Assembly: GCA_013397455.1 (NCBI GenBank) | Contig: VYZB01000336.1 | Location: forward strand, 905,133 to 969,132 | Length of the DNA stretch: 64,000 bases | Reading direction: 5' to 3' | Origin: Crotophaga sulcirostris | Taxonomy: Eukaryota; Chordata; Aves; Cuculiformes; Crotophagidae | Part shown: positions 33,826-45,839 of the stretch, piece by piece | Layout of the letters: each line of letters begins with the position of its first letter | How positions within the stretch are numbered: position 1 is the first letter of the stretch | Notes under the pieces: generated by a model | What the model saw: the letters and a program-made list of their open reading frames with translations, nothing else | The model's database searches: none | Told to the model about the DNA's origin: nothing | Made by a program: the position numbers and the translations under genes

Positions 33826-34870
33826 TGGAAGCCTCTGATCCCACCTGGAAGCCCTCCCAGCTTCCCCCCCCCCCCCTCCATATCCCTCATGCCACCTGCA
33901 AGCCCCCGCATATCCCCTATCCCACCCCCCCCCTCGCCCCGTCCCCAGATCCTGGAAGACCCCTAGCTCCCTCATCCCACCTGGAAGCCCCCCCAGCTCC
34001 CACATCCAACCNNNNNNNNNNNNNNNNNNNNNNNNNNNNNNNNNNNNNNNNNNNNNNNNNNNNNNNNNNNNNNNNNNNNNNNNNNNNNNNNNNNNNNNNN
34101 NNNNNNNNNNNNNNNNNNNNNNNNNNNNNNNNNNNNNNNNNNNNNNNNNNNNNNNNNNNNNNNNNNNNNNNNNNNNNNNNNNNNNNNNNNNNNNNNNNNN
34201 NNNNNNNNNNNNNNNNNNNNNNNNNNNNNNNNNNNNNNNNNNNNNNNNNNNNNNNNNNNNNNNNNNNNNNNNNNNNNNNNNNNNNNNNNNNNNNNNNNNN
34301 NNNNNNNNNNNNNNNNNNNNNNNNNNNNNNNNNNNNNNNNNNNNNNNNNNNNNNNNNNNNNNNNNNNNNNNNNNNNNNNNNNNNNNNNNNNNNNNNNNNN
34401 NNNNNNNNNNNNNNNNNNNNNNNNNNNNNNNNNNNNNNNNNNNNNNNNNNNNNNNNNNNNNNNNNNNNNNNNNNNNNNNNNNNNNNNNNNNNNNNNNNNN
34501 NNNNNNNNNNNNNNNNNNNNNNNTGGAAGCCCCCCCAGATCCCTCATCCCACCTGGAAGCCCCCAAGATCCATCATCCCAAATGGAATCCCCACCAGCTC
34601 CTGCCTGGAAGCCTCCCCAGATCCCCCTCCCACTTGGAAGGCACCTCAGCTCCCTCATCCCACCTGGAACCTCCACAGATCCTGCCTTGAACCCCCCCTG
34701 GATCCCTCATCCCACCGGAATCCCCACTGATCCTGCCTGGAAGCTGCCCCAGCTCCTTGATCCCACCTGGAATTCCCCCAGATCCTGCATCCTGTGTGGA
34801 AGCCCCCTCATATCCCTCATCCCAACTGGAAGTCCCCCGAGATCCTCGTTCTTGCCCTCAAACCCTTCTA
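33825..34870 (+). repeat. C-rich minisatellite spanning the N gap
   Basis: Units like CCTGGAAGCCCCCCAGATCCCTCATCCCA (about 30-40 bases) repeat on both sides of the gap. The long open frames across it are produced by the repeat and by N. Confidence 0.85.
34012..34523. other. Assembly gap of 512 N
   Basis: A run of N lies inside a C-rich minisatellite. The sequence on its left shows the 61-base C7 lattice and the sequence on its right does not, so the two sides probably come from separately built contigs. Confidence 0.99.
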
Positions 34871-35024
34871 TTTGCTTGTCTGCATCTCCAACCCCCTCAG
34901 CGTGGGACAGGGTTGGCATTAACCAGGGTGGGGCAAGTCTGACTCTTTCTGGATATCTTGGAGGAGAACCAGCTGATGGGAGAACTTGGGAAGTGGCGTT
35001 TCTGCCATATCCTCAGGCGAGCAG

Positions 35025-35740
35025 AAGTGGTTTGCGTTGGAAGGGACCTCAAAGCCTATCTGGTACCACGGGCAGGGACACTTCCCACTGGATCAGGGTA
35101 CTCCAAGCCCCATCCAACCTGGCCTTGAACACCTTCAGGGATGGAGCAGCCACCACTTCTCTGGCCAACCTGGACCAGGGCCTCCACACCCTGTCGGGAG
35201 AACATTTCTAAGATCTCAGATATTTCAATCTCCCCTCTTTCAGCTTCAAACCATTCCCCTTGTCCTGTCCCACCACTTCCTGATCAAGAGCGCCTCCCCA
35301 CCTTCTGGAGAACCTTTTCATACTGGAAGGCTGCGGAGCCTTCTCTTCTCCAGGTTATACAACCCCAACTCTCTCAGCCTGTCCTTGTACGGGAGGTTCT
35401 CCAGCCCTCAGATTGTCTCCGTGGCCGCCTCTGAATTCATTCCAACAGATCCATGCCCTTCCTGTGCTGAGGACTCCAGAACTGGACGCAGGGCTCCAAG
35501 TGAGGTCTCACCAGAGCAGAGCGGAGGGGCAAAATCCCCTTCCTGGCCCTGCTGGTCACACCAGGCACACAGGCCGCTTTCTGGGCTTCAAGGGCACTTT
35601 GGTGGCTCCTGTTGAGCTTCTCCTCCTCCACCACCCTAAGTCCTTCTCCTCAGGGCTTCTCCCAACCCATTCTTCACCCAGCCTGGATTTGTTTGTCCTT
35701 GGCGTTCCCGTTGGGTGAGGAACCAGACCGCTTTGGGCAC
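35025..35740 (-). mobile_element. CR1 copy
   Basis: It starts AGTGGTTTGCGTTGGAAGGG and includes the full 3' UTR and the ORF2 C-terminal remnant. Confidence 0.85.
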
Positions 35741-35854
35741 CACTTAACATTTTTGTTTGCTCAGACCAGGCCGGGGCGTGGAGATTTGCTTTTACTCAAG
35801 GAGGTGGAGGTGCTCTTGTGGCCAGCAGTGATTGCAGAGTTTCTTCAGAGGGGC

Positions 35855-36740
35855 ACTCAAAGCCAGACGAGATCTTAGGAAGAAATTCTTCACGATGAGG
35901 GTGGTGAGACCCTGGCCCAGGTTGCCCATAGAAGTAGTGGCTGCCCCATCCCTGGAGTTGTTCAAGGCCATATTGGATGGAGCATGGAGCACTTTGATCC
36001 AGTGGGAGGTGGCCCTGCCCATGGAACGGAATGGGCTTTGAAGTCCTTTCTCCAAATCCTGCACTTGGCTCACACCAACCCTGCTTAGCGCCAGGTTTGG
36101 GGAAGACCGACTGAAAAGCTGCCCAGTGGAAAAGGCTCCAGGGGTGTTGGTCAACAGTGGCTGAACATGAGCCAGCAGTGGCCCAGGTGGCCAAGAAGGC
36201 CACCAGCATCTTGGCTTAGATCAGCCATGGGGTGGCCAGCAGTAGCAGGGAAGGGATTGTGCCCCTGTACTCACCTCGACTATTGGGTTCAGTTTTGGGC
36301 CCCTCACTCCAAGAAGGACCTTGAGGGGCTGGAAATCATCTAGGGCAGGATCTGGAGAACAAGGGTTCTGGAGCATCTGAGGGACCTGGGGCTGTTTAGC
36401 CTGGTGGAGATCTCATCGCTCTCTGCAGCTCCTGGAGAGGAGGTTGTGGTGAGGTGGATGGTAGGCTCTTCCAAGTGACATGAGGAGAAATGTCCTCAGG
36501 TTGCACCAGGTGAGGTTTAGATTGGACACTGGGAGGGATCTCTTCATGGAAAGAGTGGTGAAGCCCTGGCATATACTGCCCAGGGCAGTGGTGGTGTCCC
36601 CATCTAGGGTCGAGTGCATAACCTATGTAAATGTGGCACCTGGGGACATATTTTAGCAGTCACAGTGGGGTTGGGCTGACGGTAGGACTGAATGAGCTTA
36701 AGAGGTCTCCAACCTTCATCATTCAACAGCAAGTATACTA
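35855..36740 (+). mobile_element. CR1 copies
   Basis: Plus pieces 35855-36060 and 36060-36740. 36740-37030 is unique AT-richer sequence. Confidence 0.85.
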
Positions 36741-37039
36741 ATTTTAAATAGCGAGGTGGAGAAACATCTCAATTCTCACCTGCTCGGTGACAAGTCTGGG
36801 CTTTGTCAATAGAAAAGATTTATGAGTTTTGGAGTGCAGACATGAATTTGTGAAAGTCAGGGAGAGGTGGAAGACCTTGTGAAGCTAAAGGAGAAGCTCA
36901 GCCCACATCGTGTCTATCCAATAATTCTATGAGCTCATCAAGTATCATAGACTTACTTCTTCTCCCCTGACACCGAGGTGGAGAAGTGAGACAGTGATGG
37001 TCTGAGATCATCTAGTCCATTGGGGATGGTCTAAGATCA

Positions 37040-37760
37040 TGACACCAATTGAGGCAACACCAAGTACAACCACAGCCTGGGTGGAGAATGGATTTGGAGC
37101 AACCCTGAGGAGAAGAACTTAGGGTGCTGGTGAAGGAGAAGCTCAACAGGAGCCACCAACTTGTGCTTACAGCCCAGAAAGCTAACCGTGTCCTGGGCTG
37201 CATCAGAAATAGGAGCTGCAGTGCGAGTGAGGGGATTCTTCCCTTCTGCTCCTCTCTGCTGTGACCCCACCTGGAGCCCTGTGTCCAGCTCTGGAGTCCT
37301 CAGCACAGGAAGAACATGGAGCTGTTAGAGCAAGTCCAGAGGAGGCCACGAGGATGATCCAAGGGCTAGAGAACATCCTGTATGAGGACAGGCTGAGAGA
37401 ACTGGGCTTGTTGATCTTGGAGAAGACTCTGAGGAGACCTTAGAGCAGCTTCCAATACCGAAAGGATCTCCAGGAAAGCTGGGGAGGGGCTCCTGATCAG
37501 GAATTGGTGGGACAGGACAAAAGGGGGTGGTTTGAAGCTGCAAGAGGGGAGACTGAGATGACATCTTGGGGGCAAATGTTATCCTGGGAAGGTGGGTGGC
37601 CCAGGTTGCCCAAAGAAGTGGTGGCTGCCCCATCCCTGAAGGTGTTCAAGGCCAGGTTGGATGGGTCTTGGAGCACCATGATCCAGTGGGAGGTGTTCCT
37701 GCCCATAGAACTGGATGAACTTTGAGATCCCTTCCAACCCAACCCATTCCATGGTTCTGT
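37040..37760 (+). mobile_element. CR1 copy
   Basis: Plus copy from the GGGTGGAGAATGGATTTGGAGC block to TTCCAACCCAACCCATTCC. Unique sequence follows to 37950. Confidence 0.85.
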
Positions 37761-37949
37761 GACAGCATGGATTCTTCTTGTGACTGGTTGAACATTTACA
37801 AGGTTGGATGAGGAACAACGGTGATGGTTTGTTTTGCTGCTGACGGGACAAATCTTTTGGTGAGCAGCTGCTGGTCCAGCACGTGTGGTAGGATTGTGTC
37901 CCCTGGATTTCTGCTGCTGCTGATGTTCCTACATCCTTGGTGGTGTTCA

Positions 37950-38770
37950 TCCAGAGGGACCTGGACAGGCTGCAGAGATGGGGCTGTGAGAACCTCATGA
38001 GGTTCAACCAGGCCAAGGTCTTGTTGCTGGGTTGAGGCAACCCCAAGCGCAAACCCAGGCTGAGATGGAGAATGAATCACAGAACCATGGAATAGGTTGG
38101 GTTATAAGGGACCTCAAAGCCCATCCAGATCCATAGGCAGGGACACCTCCCACTGGATCAAGTTGCTCCAAGCCCCATCAAACCTGGTCTTCAACACCTC
38201 CTGTGATTTTAGAACCATTGTTTGGTTTGAGTTGAAAGGGACATGAAAACCAATCCAGTTCTACCCCCCTGCCATGGACAAGGGCCTCTTCCATGGGATC
38301 AGGTTGCTCCAAGCTCCATCCAACCTGGCCTTCACCACCTCCAGGGATGTGGCAGCCACCATTTCTCTGGGAAACCTGTTCCAGGGCCTCCCCACCTTCA
38401 CAGGAGCACATTTCTCCCTAAGATCTCTCCTCAGTCTCCCCTTTTGGAGCTTAAAACCATTCCCCTCATCTTGTCCCACCACTTTCTGACCAAGAGCCCC
38501 TCCCCAGCTTTCCTTGAGAACCTTTCAGTACTGGAAGACTACTCTAAGGTCTCCCCAGAGCCTTCTCTTCTCCAGGCTGAACAACCCAAATTCCCTCAGC
38601 CTGTCCTCATAGCTCCAGCCCTGCGATCATCTCTGTGGCCTTCTCTGGACTTGCTCAAACAGCTCCATGTCCTCCTGTATGGGAGGGGCTCCAACCAAAG
38701 GAAACATGTTGCTAAGGTTGGATTCAATGATCTCAAAGGTCTTCATCAACCAAGCGATGCCATGAAATGA
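37950..38770. mobile_element. CR1 cluster upstream of RAB27B exon
   Basis: Plus 37950-38085, minus 38085-38690, then a short plus tail to 38770, 68 bases before the exon. Confidence 0.8.
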
Positions 38771-38837
38771 GGTCAACCCCATCAAAAAAAGCAGTTTTGT
38801 GGTCATTAAGTCAACGTTTTCCCACCTGTTTCCCTAG

Positions 38838-41800
38838 GTTCTTCAAACTCAGCACTATGACTGATGGAGACTACGATTACCTGATCAAGCTTCTGGCCCT
38901 CGGTGACTCCGGGGTTGGCAAGACAACATTCCTCTACAGATACACGGACAACAAGTTCAATCCCAAATTCATCACCACGGTCGGGATTGACTTTCGGGAG
39001 AAAAGAGTGGTGAGTTGGCTCCTGCACCACCTTCTTCTTCATGGCATCGTGGAATGGGTTGTGTTGGAAGGGACCTTAAAGCCCATCCAGTTCCATGGGC
39101 AGGGCTACCTCGCCCTGGATCAGGGTGCTTCAAGCCCCATCCAACCTAGCCTTGGCCTTCATCATAGAATCACAGAATCATTTGGGTTGGAAGGGACCCT
39201 AAAACCCATCCAGTTCCGTGGGTAGAGGCACCTTCTTCTCCATGAGGTTCCACCAAGCCCTATTCAACCTGGCCTTCAACACCTCCAGGGATGAGGCAGC
39301 CATCACTTCTCTGGGCAACCTGGGCCAGAGCCTCCTCACCATCACAGGAGAACATTTCCTCCTAAGATCTCATCTCAATCTCCCCTCTTTCAGCTCAGTC
39401 TGAGCTCCTTGTGATGGATGTCAGTGTGAGGTGTACTGATTTGACTCTCTTGGTAGGTCTACAACAGCAGAGGACCCAATGGATCACCAGGAAAAGCCTT
39501 CAAGGTACATCTCCAGCTGTGGGACACAGCCGGACAGGAAAGGTAAAGGATTTCTGCTTGTTGGAAAGCGGTTCTGGGGTTCCCATGTATCTGCATGAAC
39601 CATTACACATAGAATCATGGAATCATTAAGGTTGGTGAAGACTTCTAAGTTCATCCAGTCCAACCATCAGCCCAACCCCACCAGGCCTGCTAAACCATGT
39701 CCCCAAGTGCCACATCTACATGTGTTTTGAACCCCACCAGGGATGGAGACTCCACCACCACCCTGGGCAACCTCTGCTAGGGTTTCACAATGCTTTCCAT
39801 GAAGGAGTTCTTCCTGATCTCCAACTTAAACCTCTCCTGGTGCAACCTGAGGCCATTTCTTCTCATCCAGACATTCCAAGCCGTGTAGACAATCATCTCC
39901 TCATCCATTTTTTCCTCACTCTACCGTGACGCATAGGCCGCAGCAGGTGGATCCATTTCCATTGCGCTGTGATGCAGCAAATGCTGGAGGATTGGGCCTG
40001 TGAGAACCTCATGGGGTTCAGCAAGGCCAAGGGCAAGGTCCTACCCCCGGGTCAGGGCAATGCCAAGCACAAATCCAAGCTGGATGGAGAATGGGGTGGG
40101 AGAAGACCTGAGAAGAAGGACTTGGGGTGGAGAAGGAGCTAAACCTGAGCTGGTAATGAGTTCTTGAAACCAGAAAGCTACTCATGTCCTGGGCTGCATC
40201 CAGAGCAGTAGAACCAGCAGGGCTAGGAAGGGATTCTCCCCGTCGGCTCCATTCTGATGGGAGCTCACCTGGAGTCCCATGTCCAGCTCTGGAGTCCTCG
40301 GCACAGGAAGTACGTGGAGCTGGTGGCACAAGTCTGGAGTAGGCCGAGGAGATGAGCCGAGGGCTGGAGGACCTCCTGTTTGAGGACAGGCTGAGAGAGT
40401 TGGGATTGTTCAGCCTGGAAAAGATAAGGCTCCATGGAGATCTTCTACTGGTCTTCCAGTACCTGAAGGAGCTCCAGGAAAGCTAGGGAGGGACTTCTTC
40501 CAAGGACCTGGAGTGACAGGGTGAGGGGGAATGGCTTTAAGTTGGAAAATTTATGTTGGACATCAGGAAGAGATTCTTCACAATGAGGGTGCTGAGGCTC
40601 TGGCCCAGCTTGCCCAGAGAAGTGGTGGCTGCCCCATCCGTGGAGATGTTCAAAGCCAGGCTGGATGGGGCTTGGAGCAATCTGATCCAGTGGAAGGTGT
40701 CCCTGCCCATGGAATGGGATGGGCTTTGAGGTCCCTTCCAACCCAAGCCATTGCATGATTCTACAGTCTTTAAGGTCCCTTCCAACCCAAATCATTCCAC
40801 AATGTCCACAAAATCTTGGAGCTTCATCACCATTCAAAGTGGTTTTCAAGTAGAATTTTGGCTTTACTTTATTTCAACCACTTCGCTCCAGAAAGTTCTT
40901 TCCCTGGAACTCCGTTTGGATTCAACCGAGCTGTGTCGTCTCCTTTTGTCTCCCACTTTTAGGTTTCGAAGTCTCACCACGGCGTTTTTCCGAGACGCAA
41001 TGGGCTTCTTGCTGATGTTTGACCTCACCAGTCAACAGAGCTTCTTAAACGTCAGGAACTGGATGAGTGAGTAGGGCTCATGGTTGACTTGAAGCTTCCT
41101 TGGGTGGTTTTGGCTTCTGTTGAGCTCGGAGATGGAATCGTTAAGGACCTCTAAGCTCATGCAGTCCAACCATCAGCCCAACCCCACCTTGTCTACTAAA
41201 CCATGTCCCAAAATGCCACATCTACACAGTTGTTGAATACTTCCAGGTATGGTGACTCCACCACTGCCACTCCCATCACTTTTTCTGTGAAGAAGTTTTT
41301 CCTAATGTCCATTCTGAACCTCCTCTGGTGCAACTTGAGGTTATTTCCTCATGTCCCATCACTTGTTTCTTGGGAGAAGAGACCAACATCCACCTCACCG
41401 CAACCTCCTTTCAAAGACCGATGAGGTCTCCCCTCAGCCTCCTCTTCTCCAGACCAAACAGCCCCAGGTCCCTCAGCGACTCCCAGAACCCCAGCTCCAT
41501 TCTCCTTGGCCAGATGACCTCCAGCCCCTCAAGGTCCTTCTTGGAGTGAGGGACCCAAAACTGAACCCAGGACTCAAGGTGAGTCCAGGGGGATGATCCC
41601 TCCCCTGCACCCACTGGCCACACTATGGCTGATCCAAGCCAAGATGCTGGTGGCCTCCTTGCCCACCTGGGACACTGCTGGCTCATGTTCAGCCACTGTT
41701 GATGGACACCCCCAGGGCCGTTTCCGCCGGGCAGCTTTCCAACCGCTCTTCCCCAAGCCTGGAGCAGCGTGGGGTTGGTGTGATCCAAGTGCAGGTCACA

Positions 41801-43720
41801 ACACTTGGTCTTGTTGAACCCCATCCTGTTGGAGTGGTGAATGACCAAGGCCAGTACCTTTCCACCTGTCATGACCTTAGAGTTCCTTTCCAACCTTAAT
41901 GATCCCATGATAAGTAGAAGTCAATGTCTTTCACTTAGATGGGGTGAGGATGTGGACACCACCTGTTCCTGGATCTTCATTTGGATCCAGCTGAATTGAA
42001 ACCATCGAATATGAGTTTTCCCAGAGAAAGACCTTCTGGAGGACTTTTGTCCTCAACTACTGATGAGCAGCGTTTTTGATGACGTGGGATTTGGTTTGTC
42101 CTTCCACAATGACCTCAAGGCCACGTCAGATGGTGCTTGGAGCAAACTGATGCAGTGGGAGGATTCCCTGTCCATGGAACTGGATGGGCTTAGAGATGCC
42201 TTCCAACCCAAACCATTCCACAATCCCTGGAGGTGTTCAGGATGAGGTTTGATGGGGCTTTGAGCACCCTGATCCAGTGGAGGTGTCCATGCCCATGGCA
42301 GGGGAGGTTGGAACTGGATGATCTTTGAGGTCACTTCCATTCCAAACCATTCTGTGATTCTTCCAAACCCAGCAGGGTCTGGTTGAGGTTCTCCTCCAAG
42401 AACATTGTGTTTGATGCACTACTGTGCAGTTAAACCTTTGTCAACAAAAAAACCACTGGAAATGATATCCTAGGACCAACTGTCGTGCTTCCAACCTTCT
42501 GTTAACTCCTCTTTGTTGTCGCTTCTAGGTCAACTCCAAGCCAACGCGTATTGTGAGAACCCAGACATTGTCCTCATTGGGAATAAAGCTGATTTGTCTG
42601 ACCAGCGGGAGGTGAACGAAAAGCAAGCGAAAGAGCTTGCGGACAAATATGGGTAAGGAGGACTCGTAGAAGGTTGGAAGGGACCTTAAAGATCATCTAG
42701 GACAGAAGATAAAACCAGTCTGTAAGCATAGCTGAATGACCTCAAGGTGCTCCAGGAAGCTGGACATCAGGAGGAATTTCTTTGCTGTAAGGGTTGTCAA
42801 GCATTGGAAGAGACAACGTGGTAGAGTCACCATCCCTGGAGGTGGTTAGAAGATGAATAGATGTCATCCTTGGAGACATGAGCTGGTGGTGGGCTTAGCA
42901 GGACTAAGAGCAGGGCTGGACTCGATGAGCTTGAAGGTCTTTTCCAACTGAAACCATTCAGGTACTCCAAGAGTTGTAGGCATTGCAGTATCATGGAGAC
43001 CTGTGGTGATGTCCAACTTGTCACACGCGACTGCGTTGAAACCATTGAATATATCCAAGAGAAAGACCTTCTGGAGGACTTTTGTCCTAAACTACTGAAA
43101 AGTAGCATTTTTGATGGCTTGGTATGTGGTTGGTCCTTCCACAATTACCTCAAGGCCACGTTGGATGGGGCTTGGAGCAACTTCATCCAGTGGGAGGTGT
43201 CCCTGTCCATGGAATTGGATGGGCTTAGAGGTCCCTTCCAACCCAAACCATTCCATGATTCCATGGAGGAGGACAGTGACACTGTGAGGAGAAGGTTGGT
43301 CATGCCAGATCCCACCTGATGGAACTGCTGGAGCATCTTCTCTTCTGAAAAAGAGGGTTTGGCAGGCAACATTTATGGTTCAAAGGGAATTTGGGATTGG
43401 AAGAACCTGAGTTAGGTGGTCCTTAGCAGTAGACAGGAAGAGGTGGAGACGATGGTCACAGATATCCTGGGGCTTGGTTGTCTTGGTCATCTTTAAGTAT
43501 CTCTAGCAAACCTTTTCCTTGTCGCCATAGCATCCCCTACTTCGAGACAAGTGCTGCTACCGGCCAGAACGTGGAGAAGGCTGTGGACATCCTTCTGGAC
43601 TTGATCATGAAGCGGATGGAGCAGTGCATGGACAAGACCCAGGTCTCTAACACAGCCAACGGTGGGAGCTTGGGCAAGTTGGATTCAGTGAAAGCAGAGG
43701 AGAAGAAATGTGCCTGCTGA
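38838..43720 (+). CDS. RAB27B: Ras-related protein Rab-27B, complete
   Basis: This small GTPase drives docking and exocytosis of secretory granules and lysosome-related organelles. Coding exons: 38857-39009 (exon begins 38838 after a TTTCCCTAG acceptor), 39457-39542, 40963-41066, 42529-42652, 43531-43720. The sum is 657 nt, 218 aa, the same length as human RAB27B. The start [19 protein letters not shown] matches the human protein as I remember it. Nucleotide-binding motifs are all present: [10 protein letters not shown]-loop, switch I with [23 protein letters not shown] switch II, NKADL and ETSAATG. The C-terminus KKCAC supplies the CXC double-geranylgeranylation signal. The upstream acceptor shows that at least one untranslated 5' exon exists; I could not locate it. 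The coding span is only 4.9 kb because every intron is short and CR1-filled. RAB27A is excluded by the C-terminal third and by synteny with CCDC68. Confidence 0.97.
39035..39410 (-). mobile_element. CR1 fragments filling RAB27B intron 1
   Basis: Two minus copies (39035-39150, 39163-39400) make up nearly the whole intron. Confidence 0.85.
39605..40800. mobile_element. CR1 copies in RAB27B intron 2
   Basis: Minus 39605-39900 and plus 39985-40800. Confidence 0.85.
41130..42365. mobile_element. CR1 copies in RAB27B intron 3
   Basis: Minus 41130-41910 and two plus pieces 42090-42365. Confidence 0.85.
42755..43265 (+). mobile_element. CR1 fragments in RAB27B intron 4
   Basis: Plus pieces 42755-42990 and 43130-43265. 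A unique segment between them resembles 41990-42130 upstream (AAACCATTGAATAT, AAAGACCTTCTGGAGGAC), so intron 4 contains a diverged duplicate of part of intron 3. Confidence 0.8.
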
Positions 43721-44630
43721 ACATCACCTCCAAGGTGGGACCTTCATTGGAACGTGGCCGACCTCCCTCCATATCCCACCATGGCTCCATTGAGAACTTC
43801 TTTTTAGTGGCATCATGTGTCTTTCTCCAAGGAACTGGGTTGAAACCTCAAAGCTGGGAGGTTCTCACACTGCAACGGTTTTTGAGATCATGCCATTGTC
43901 ATGGAGAACTCTCCCACCACCTTCTCTCTCCTTTTCCCCTAGCCTTCTTCATTTCTCCTGTGGTCAGGATGCAGAAGACAGGAACGTGGAACGAGCGATG
44001 CTGGGAATCCATCCCACATGACTCAGGGAGATGGTGGCTTGGGGTTGCAGTGCTGAGAATGTCCAAGTTACTTCTCCACCTTTACCGGGACCTCCATATG
44101 AAGGGTTCCCAACACAACCCAGCCTTCTCCTACTCTTCAGTTCCCACCAAGATGGAAAAAAATGAGGACTTGGAATGATGGGAATCCAGGATACATGACT
44201 GGTTAGAAGTATGGTTTGCTGGTATCTCCAAGGGTGGAGGTTCCTCTTGGTGTACTGCAATGTGGAAGAGGTCTTCTATGGGTCAAAGTGAGGTAGCCAG
44301 TGGCTTCTCAAAAATCAAGTTAAAAAGAGAGAGAAATGCTATATTTTTATGGAAATTATCATTTTTTAAACCAAATTATGGACGTATTTATGAGCCTGCC
44401 CTGTCCTTTTTTGAGCAGAAGAACCATTCTGGTGGCAAAGCTCTAGCTGATGTGTGTTCTTGCACATGAAGCTGCTTTAGAATCGCTCAGGAGGAGGAGA
44501 TTAGGAGAAACGGATCTCAAGAAACAATGATGCTTCTGATGGGTTGAGAGTTTTGAGGACTTTCATTTCTATCAAGGGTTTCAGCTGTGGTTCACTACAA
44601 ATTGTGAATGTTGTGAAGGGAGAAGCTCAT
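43721..44630 (+). other. Probable 3' UTR of RAB27B
   Basis: About 900 bases of unique, mostly repeat-free sequence follow the RAB27B stop. An AT-rich stretch near 44330-44400 may be close to the end. I see no AATAAA. The open frames here are not recognisable proteins. Confidence 0.5.
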
Positions 44631-45620
44631 GAAATCATGGAATCATGGAATGGTTTGGGTTGGAAGGGACCTTAAAGCCTGTCCAGTTCCATGGGCAGGA
44701 ACACCTCCCACTAGATAAGGGTGCTCCAAGCCCCATTCAAACTGGCATGCCCCGGTGATGGGGCAGCCACCACTTCTCTGTGACACCTGGGCCAGGGCCT
44801 CCCCACTGTCAAGGTGAAGAATATCTTCCTGATGTCCAACCTAAATCTTCTTGGATGGGGCTTGGAGCAACCTGATCCAGTGGGAGGTGTCCCTGCCCAT
44901 GGAACTGGATGGGCTTTGAGGTCCTTCCAACCCAACCTATTCTAGAATTCTATGAAGTTCAGTTGCTGAACCCAGCACATCAAATCCTGGGTTCAGTTTT
45001 GGGCCCCTCACTCTAAGAAGGACCTTGAGAGGCTAGAGATCACCTGGAGAAGGGTAACAGAGCTGGGAAAGGGGCTGGGACTGTTTAGCCTGGAGAAGAT
45101 GCTGAGGGGAGACATCATTGCTCTCTGCAGCTCCTGGAAAGGAGGTTGTGGTGAGGTAGGTACTGGACTCTTCTCCTAAGGGATAAGTGATAGGATGAGA
45201 AGAAACATCCTCAGGGTGTACCAGGGGAGGTTCAGACTGGATACTGGAAGGGATTTTTTATGGAAAGAGTGGTGAAGCCTTGGTGGATGCTGCCCAAGGC
45301 AGTGGTGGAGTTTCCATCCCTGGAGGGACTTAGAAGATGTGTAGAGGTGGTGCTAAGGGACATGGTTGAGGGGTGGAGTTGGCAGAGTTGGTTTTACTGT
45401 TGGACTTGATGATCTTAAAGGTCTTTTCCAACCAAAATGATTCCATGTTTCTATGGCTCTGTAGGACCTCTGCCCAGGGAGGTGATTGAGTCCTCAACCC
45501 TGGAGGGATTTAAAAGACAGGTAGACCAGGTGCTCAGGGATCTAGTTTAGCAGTGGACATGTACAGTTGGACTCGATCTCAAAGGTCTTTTCCAACCAAT
45601 GGATTCCATGATTTCTACCA
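44630..45620. mobile_element. CR1 cluster after RAB27B
   Basis: Minus 44630-44840, plus 44840-44950, then plus copies to 45620. 45620-45840 is unique. Confidence 0.85.
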
Positions 45621-45839
45621 CTGTCAGCAGCCTCCCTGTGATGTTGGCTCCTTGCTGGACACCACATGTTCTTGGGTCTTGCCTTGAAGTCATGAATCTC
45701 AACCCTGCTCTCGCTTTCAAGTCCTTCCAGAGCAGCCAGGGGTGGCCCTCAGTCATCCCAGCAGGGCTGTGGTTGCTCAGGAAGGGTTTGTGACGCTGCA
45801 GGAACAAAACCAGATGTCGCCAAGTAGATGTGTCTTGTG

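Larger units (their letters stand above)
194..33994. other. 61-base lattice of artefactual C7 runs
   Basis: Runs of seven or more C start at a constant remainder modulo 61. It is 57 from 301 to 21651 (e.g. 545, 606, 667, 2131, 2253, 3900, 6157, 11342, 17381, 21590), 56 from 23175 to 26286 (24090, 24517, 24639, 24761, 24883) and 11 from 28071 to 33988 (28620, 30389, 32036, 33256). Against other CR1 copies the run replaces exactly seven bases with no length change: at 17381 it replaces ATGGGCA, and at 2131 CCTCAAA becomes all C. The pattern crosses exons, introns and repeats and disappears after the N gap. It is a data or assembly artefact. Confidence 0.92.

Noticed and set aside
33607..34730. 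Long open frames on both strands across the N gap
   Set aside because: They are made of N plus a C-rich minisatellite; no codon sense.
43708..44178. 156-codon plus-strand frame after RAB27B
   Set aside because: It starts inside the RAB27B stop region in another frame and lies in probable 3' UTR.
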